Of a stretch of 64,000 bases of DNA, positions 60,868 to 64,000 are shown one piece after another; the first letter of the stretch is position 1; each line of letters starts with the position of its first letter. The stretch is from Agriotes lineatus (taxonomy: Eukaryota; Arthropoda; Insecta; Coleoptera; Elateridae). Below the pieces are notes generated by a model, which saw only the letters and a list, made by a program, of their open reading frames with translations, was not told the DNA's origin and ran no database searches. Position numbers and translations under genes: made by a program. The stretch covers positions 102,934-166,933 of the forward strand of contig CALNHX010002820.1 in the NCBI GenBank assembly GCA_940337035.1, given 5' to 3'.

Positions 60868-63642
60868 ACGTCCCTGACGTCCCAGACGTCCTAGATGTCA
60901 CATATGTCCCTAACGTCCCAGACGTCCTAAATATCCTATATGTCCTTAACGTCTCAGACGTCCTAGATGTCCCATATTTCCCTTACGTCCCAGACGCCCC
61001 AGACGTCCTAGATGTCCCATATGTTTCTAACGTCCAAGACGTTTTACATGTTCAATATGTCCCTAACGTCCCAGACGTCCCAGATGTCCCATACGTCCCA
61101 GACGTCCTAGATGTCCCATATGTCCCTAACGTCCCAGACGTCCTAGATGTCCCATATGTCTTTAACGTCCCAGACGTCCAAGATGTCCCATATGTTCCTA
61201 ACGTCCCAGACGTCCCAGATGTCCTTGATGACCCATACGTCTCAGACGTCCTAGATGTCTCATATGTCCCTAACGTCCCAGACGTCCTAGATGTCCCATA
61301 TGTTCCTAACGTCCCAGACGTTCCAGATGTCCTTGATGGCCCATACGTCTCAGACGTCCTAGATGTCCCATATGTCCCTAACGTCCCAGACGTCCTAGAT
61401 GTCCCATATGTCCTTAACGTCCCAGATGTCCCAGATGTCCTTGATGACCCATACGTCCCAGACGTCCTAGATGTCCCATATGTCCCTAACGTCCCAGACG
61501 CTCTAAAAGTCCCATATTTCCCTAACGTCCCAGACGTCCTAGATGTCCCATATGTCCCTAACGTCCCAGACGTCCCAGACGATCTAGATGCCCCATATGT
61601 CCATAACGTCCAAGACGTCCTAGATGTCCCATATGTCCCTAACGTCCCAGACGTCACGGACGTCCAAAATATCCTATACGTCCCAGACGTCCTAGATGTC
61701 CCACATGTTAATAACATCATAGACGTACCAGACGTCCCAGATATCCCAGACTTCGCAAACGTTCCAGACGTTTCAGATGTCCTAGATGTCCCATATGTCC
61801 TTAACGTCCCAGACGTTCTAGGCGTCCCAGATGTCCCATACGTCCCAGACGTCCTAGATGTCCCTTATGTTCCTAACGTCCCAGACGTCCTAGATGTCCC
61901 ATATGTCCCTAACGTGCCAGACGTCTTAGACGCCCCATATGTCTCTTACGTCCCAGACGTTCAAGATGTCCCATATGTTCCTAACGTCCCAGACGTCTCA
62001 GACGTCCTATATGTCCCAAATGTCCCATATGTCCCTAACGTCTGAGACGTCCTAGATATCCCATATGTCCTTAACGTCCCAGACGTCCTAGATGTCCCAT
62101 ATGTCCCTAACTTCCCAGACGTCCTAAAAGTCCCATATGTCCCTAACGTCCCAGACGTCCTAGATGTCCCATATGTCCATAACGTCCCAGACGTCTCAGA
62201 CGCTCTATATGTCCCATATGTCCCTAACATCTCAGACGTCTTAGATGTCCTATACGTCCCTAAGGTCCCATATGTCCCTAACGTCCCTGACGACCCAGAT
62301 GTCCCATATGTTCCTAACGTCCCAGACGTCCCATATGTCCCATATGTCTCATATGTCCCTAACGTCTCAGACGTCCTAGATGTCCCATATGTCCCTAATG
62401 TCCCAGACGTCCTAGATGTCCCATATGTCCCTAACGTCCAGACGTCCTAGATGTCCCATATGTCCCTAACGTCCCAGACGTTCTAGATGTCCCATGTGTC
62501 CCTAACGTCCCAGACGTCCCAGATGTCCTTGATGACCCATACGTCTCAAACGTCCTAGATGTCCCATATGTCCCTAACGTCCCAGACGTCCTAGATGCCC
62601 CATATGTCCCTAACGTCCCAGACGTCCCAGAAGTCCTTGATGCCCCATACGTCCCAGACGTCCTAGATGTCCCATATGTCCCTAACGTCCCTGACGTCTC
62701 AGATATCCCATATGTCCCTAACATCCCAGACGTCCCATATGTCCCATATGTCCCATATGTCCCATATGTACCTAACGTCTCAGACGTCCTAGATGTCCCA
62801 TATGTCCCTAACGTCCCAGACGTCTCAGACGTCCTAGATGTCCCATATGTCCCTAACGTCCCAGACGTCCTAGATGTCCCATATGTCCCTAACGTCCAGA
62901 CGTTCTAGATGTCCCATATGTTCCTAACGTCACAGACGTCTCAGATGTCCTTGATGGCCCATACGTCCCAGACGTCCTAGATGTCCCATATGTCCCTAAC
63001 GTCCCAGACGTCCTAGATGTCCCATATGTCCCTAACTTCCAAGACGTCCTAGATGTCCCATATGTTCCTAACGTCCCAGACGTCCCAGACGTCCTTGATG
63101 ACCCATACGTCCCAGACGTCCTAGATGTCCCATATGTCCCTAACGTCCCAGACGTCCTAAAAGTCACATATGTCCCTAACGTCCCAGACGTCCTAGATGT
63201 CCCATATGTCCCTAACGTCCCAGACGTCCCAGACGTCCTAGATGCCCTATATGTCCCTAACGTCCCAGACGTCCTAGATGTCCCATATGTCCCTAACGTC
63301 GCAGACGTCCTAGATGTACCATATGTCCCTAACGTCCCAGACGTCCCAGACGTCCTTGATGACCCATACGTCCCAGACGTCCTAGATGTCCCATATGTCC
63401 CTAACGTTACAGACGTCCTAAAAGTCCCATATGTCCCTAACGTCCCAGACGTCCTAAAAATCCCATATGTCCCTAACGTCCCAGACGTCCCAGACGTCCT
63501 AGATGCCCCATATGTCCATAACGTCCAAGACGTCCTAGATGTCCCATATGTCCCTAATGTCCCAGACGTCCTAAATATCCTATATGTCCCTAACGTCTCA
63601 GACGTCCTAGATGTCCCATATTCCCTTACGTCCCAGACGCCC
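60868..63642 (+). other. Second cluster of homopolymer-length changes
   Basis: Single bases are missing from short runs at 60868 (A), 62438-62439 (C), 62896-62897 (C), 63621-63622 (T) and 63640-63642 (C). The 30.2 kb between the two clusters keeps the 9 bp phase throughout. Confidence 0.85.
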
Positions 63643-64000
63643 AGACGTCCTAGATGTCCCATATGTTTCTAACGTCCAAGACGTTTTACATGTTGAATAT
63701 GTCCCTAACGTCCCAGACGTCCCAGATGTCCCATACGTCCCAGACGTCCTAGATGTCCCATATGTCCCTAACGTCCCAGACGTCCTAGATGTCCCATATG
63801 TCCCTAACGTCCCAGACGTCCTAGATGTCCCATATGTTCCTAACGTCCCAGACGTCCCAGACGTCCTTGATGACCCATACGTCTCAGACGTCCTAGATGT
63901 CCCATATGTCCCTAACGTCCCAGACGTCTTAGATATCCCATATGTCCCTAACGTCCCAGACGTCCTTGATGCCCCATACGTCCCAGACGTCCTAGATGTC

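Larger units (their letters stand above)
44905..60894 (+). other. Longest satellite open frame (5,329 codons), probably not a gene
   Basis: The repeated tripeptides are VPD, VLD, VPY and VPN. The other open stretches in this frame are 26444-29944, 30583-39699 and 40558-44046. The frame stays open because all repeat lengths are multiples of 9 and none of the common 9-mers has a stop in this phase; one minus-strand frame ([13 protein letters not shown]) is open for the same reason. There is no signal peptide, no initiation context and no non-repetitive domain. Base variants change residues freely (Pro to Ser, Gln, Thr, Leu or His; Val to Ala, Asp, Gly, Phe or Ile), which argues against selection on protein. 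I leave it as an open frame, not a CDS. Confidence 0.6.
26822..61720 (+). repeat. Higher-order units marked by a unique anchor
   Basis: A distinctive 17-mer, CATGTTAATAACATCAT, followed by a fixed run of unusual 9-mers, starts at 26822, 35209, 39358, 42121, 46468, 49195, 53362, 57439 and 61704. Spacings are 8387, 4149, 2763, 4347, 2727, 4167, 4077 and 4265. Six of the eight are exact multiples of 9; the other two are one base short of a multiple, and single-base indels read within those two intervals account for the difference. So the array is built of related blocks, mostly 4.1-4.3 kb. Confidence 0.93.
26444..64000 (+). repeat. Giant satellite array: 9 bp units in 36 bp units in kilobase higher-order units; runs off the window
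   Basis: The 36 bp unit is four 9-mers: GTCCCAGAC, then GTCCTAGAT, then GTCCCATAT, then GTCCCTAAC. A frequent 45 bp form doubles the first 9-mer. All copies are in one orientation across at least 37,557 bp, about 1,040 unit equivalents. The consensus is 53% GC (13 C, 6 G per 36) in an AT-rich neighbourhood, with CpG at about the expected frequency (2 per unit, 2.2 expected). Variants affect every position of the 9-mer, but the leading GTC is the most constant part. There are no spacers, genes or transposons inside. Function is unknown; centromeric, subtelomeric or simple heterochromatic satellite are all possible. Confidence 0.97.

Noticed and set aside
26440..63662. Long minus-strand frames (GTSGTLGTY repeats, up to 498 codons) as genes
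   Set aside because: They are the one stop-free minus-strand phase of the 9 bp repeat and end wherever a unit variant makes a stop; no start context or domain.
26444..64000. CRISPR-like array because of the 36 bp period
   Set aside because: There are no unique spacers; repeats are directly adjacent, and the context is eukaryotic.
26444..64000. Telomere relation, since GTTAGGGAC (minus strand) contains TTAGG
   Set aside because: It occurs once per 36 bp as part of one 9-mer, never as a tandem telomere repeat; chance similarity is enough.

Overview
The window looks like insect nuclear DNA, possibly beetle; the order is inferred and not proven. The only host gene I recognise is nudC, split by introns of about 50 bp with GT..AG borders. 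The flanking DNA is AT-rich and packed with DNA transposons, foldback elements and an envelope-bearing Ty3/gypsy (errantivirus-type) retroelement with a tRNA-Ser primer site. No prokaryotic organisation is present.

Layout. 1-2362: the first three coding exons of nudC on the minus strand; the rest of the gene lies beyond the left edge behind an intron of at least 1.5 kb. 2363-19350: almost entirely repeats. These include a 2.57 kb TIR element with TA duplications, a hAT element (6401-10552) whose left TIR is split by a 2.2 kb solo-LTR-like insertion, a 922 bp hAT MITE with an 8 bp duplication, a 569 bp Tc1/mariner-like element carrying a DUF4817-like helix-turn-helix ORF, several foldback families, a non-LTR retrotransposon tail and a possible SINE. 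19355-25772: a complete LTR element with intact gag and env, but the reverse transcriptase and RNase H have been cleanly deleted and integrase is broken. 25777-26443: a short AT-rich junction with a small GCGG-containing repeat.

26444-64000 (at least 37.5 kb, running off the window): one giant head-to-tail satellite with three nested levels. The base unit is 9 bp, almost always starting GTC. Four different 9-mers make a 36 bp unit. Hundreds of 9-mers make higher-order units, mostly 4.1-4.3 kb, with shorter 2.7 kb versions and one 8.4 kb gap. Because every length is a multiple of 9, one reading frame on each strand stays open for kilobases (up to 5,329 codons). I read these frames as a by-product of the 9 bp period and not as a gene, but the transcript or protein question is testable. 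Recent block duplications, a stop codon copied with the higher-order unit, and two clusters of homopolymer-length changes can all be read directly.

How the parts relate: the retroelement keeps what is needed for RNA packaging and an envelope but not for copying itself, yet its LTRs differ by only two substitutions and one 11 bp gap, which suggests it was moved by a relative in trans. The satellite begins abruptly 670 bp downstream of it.
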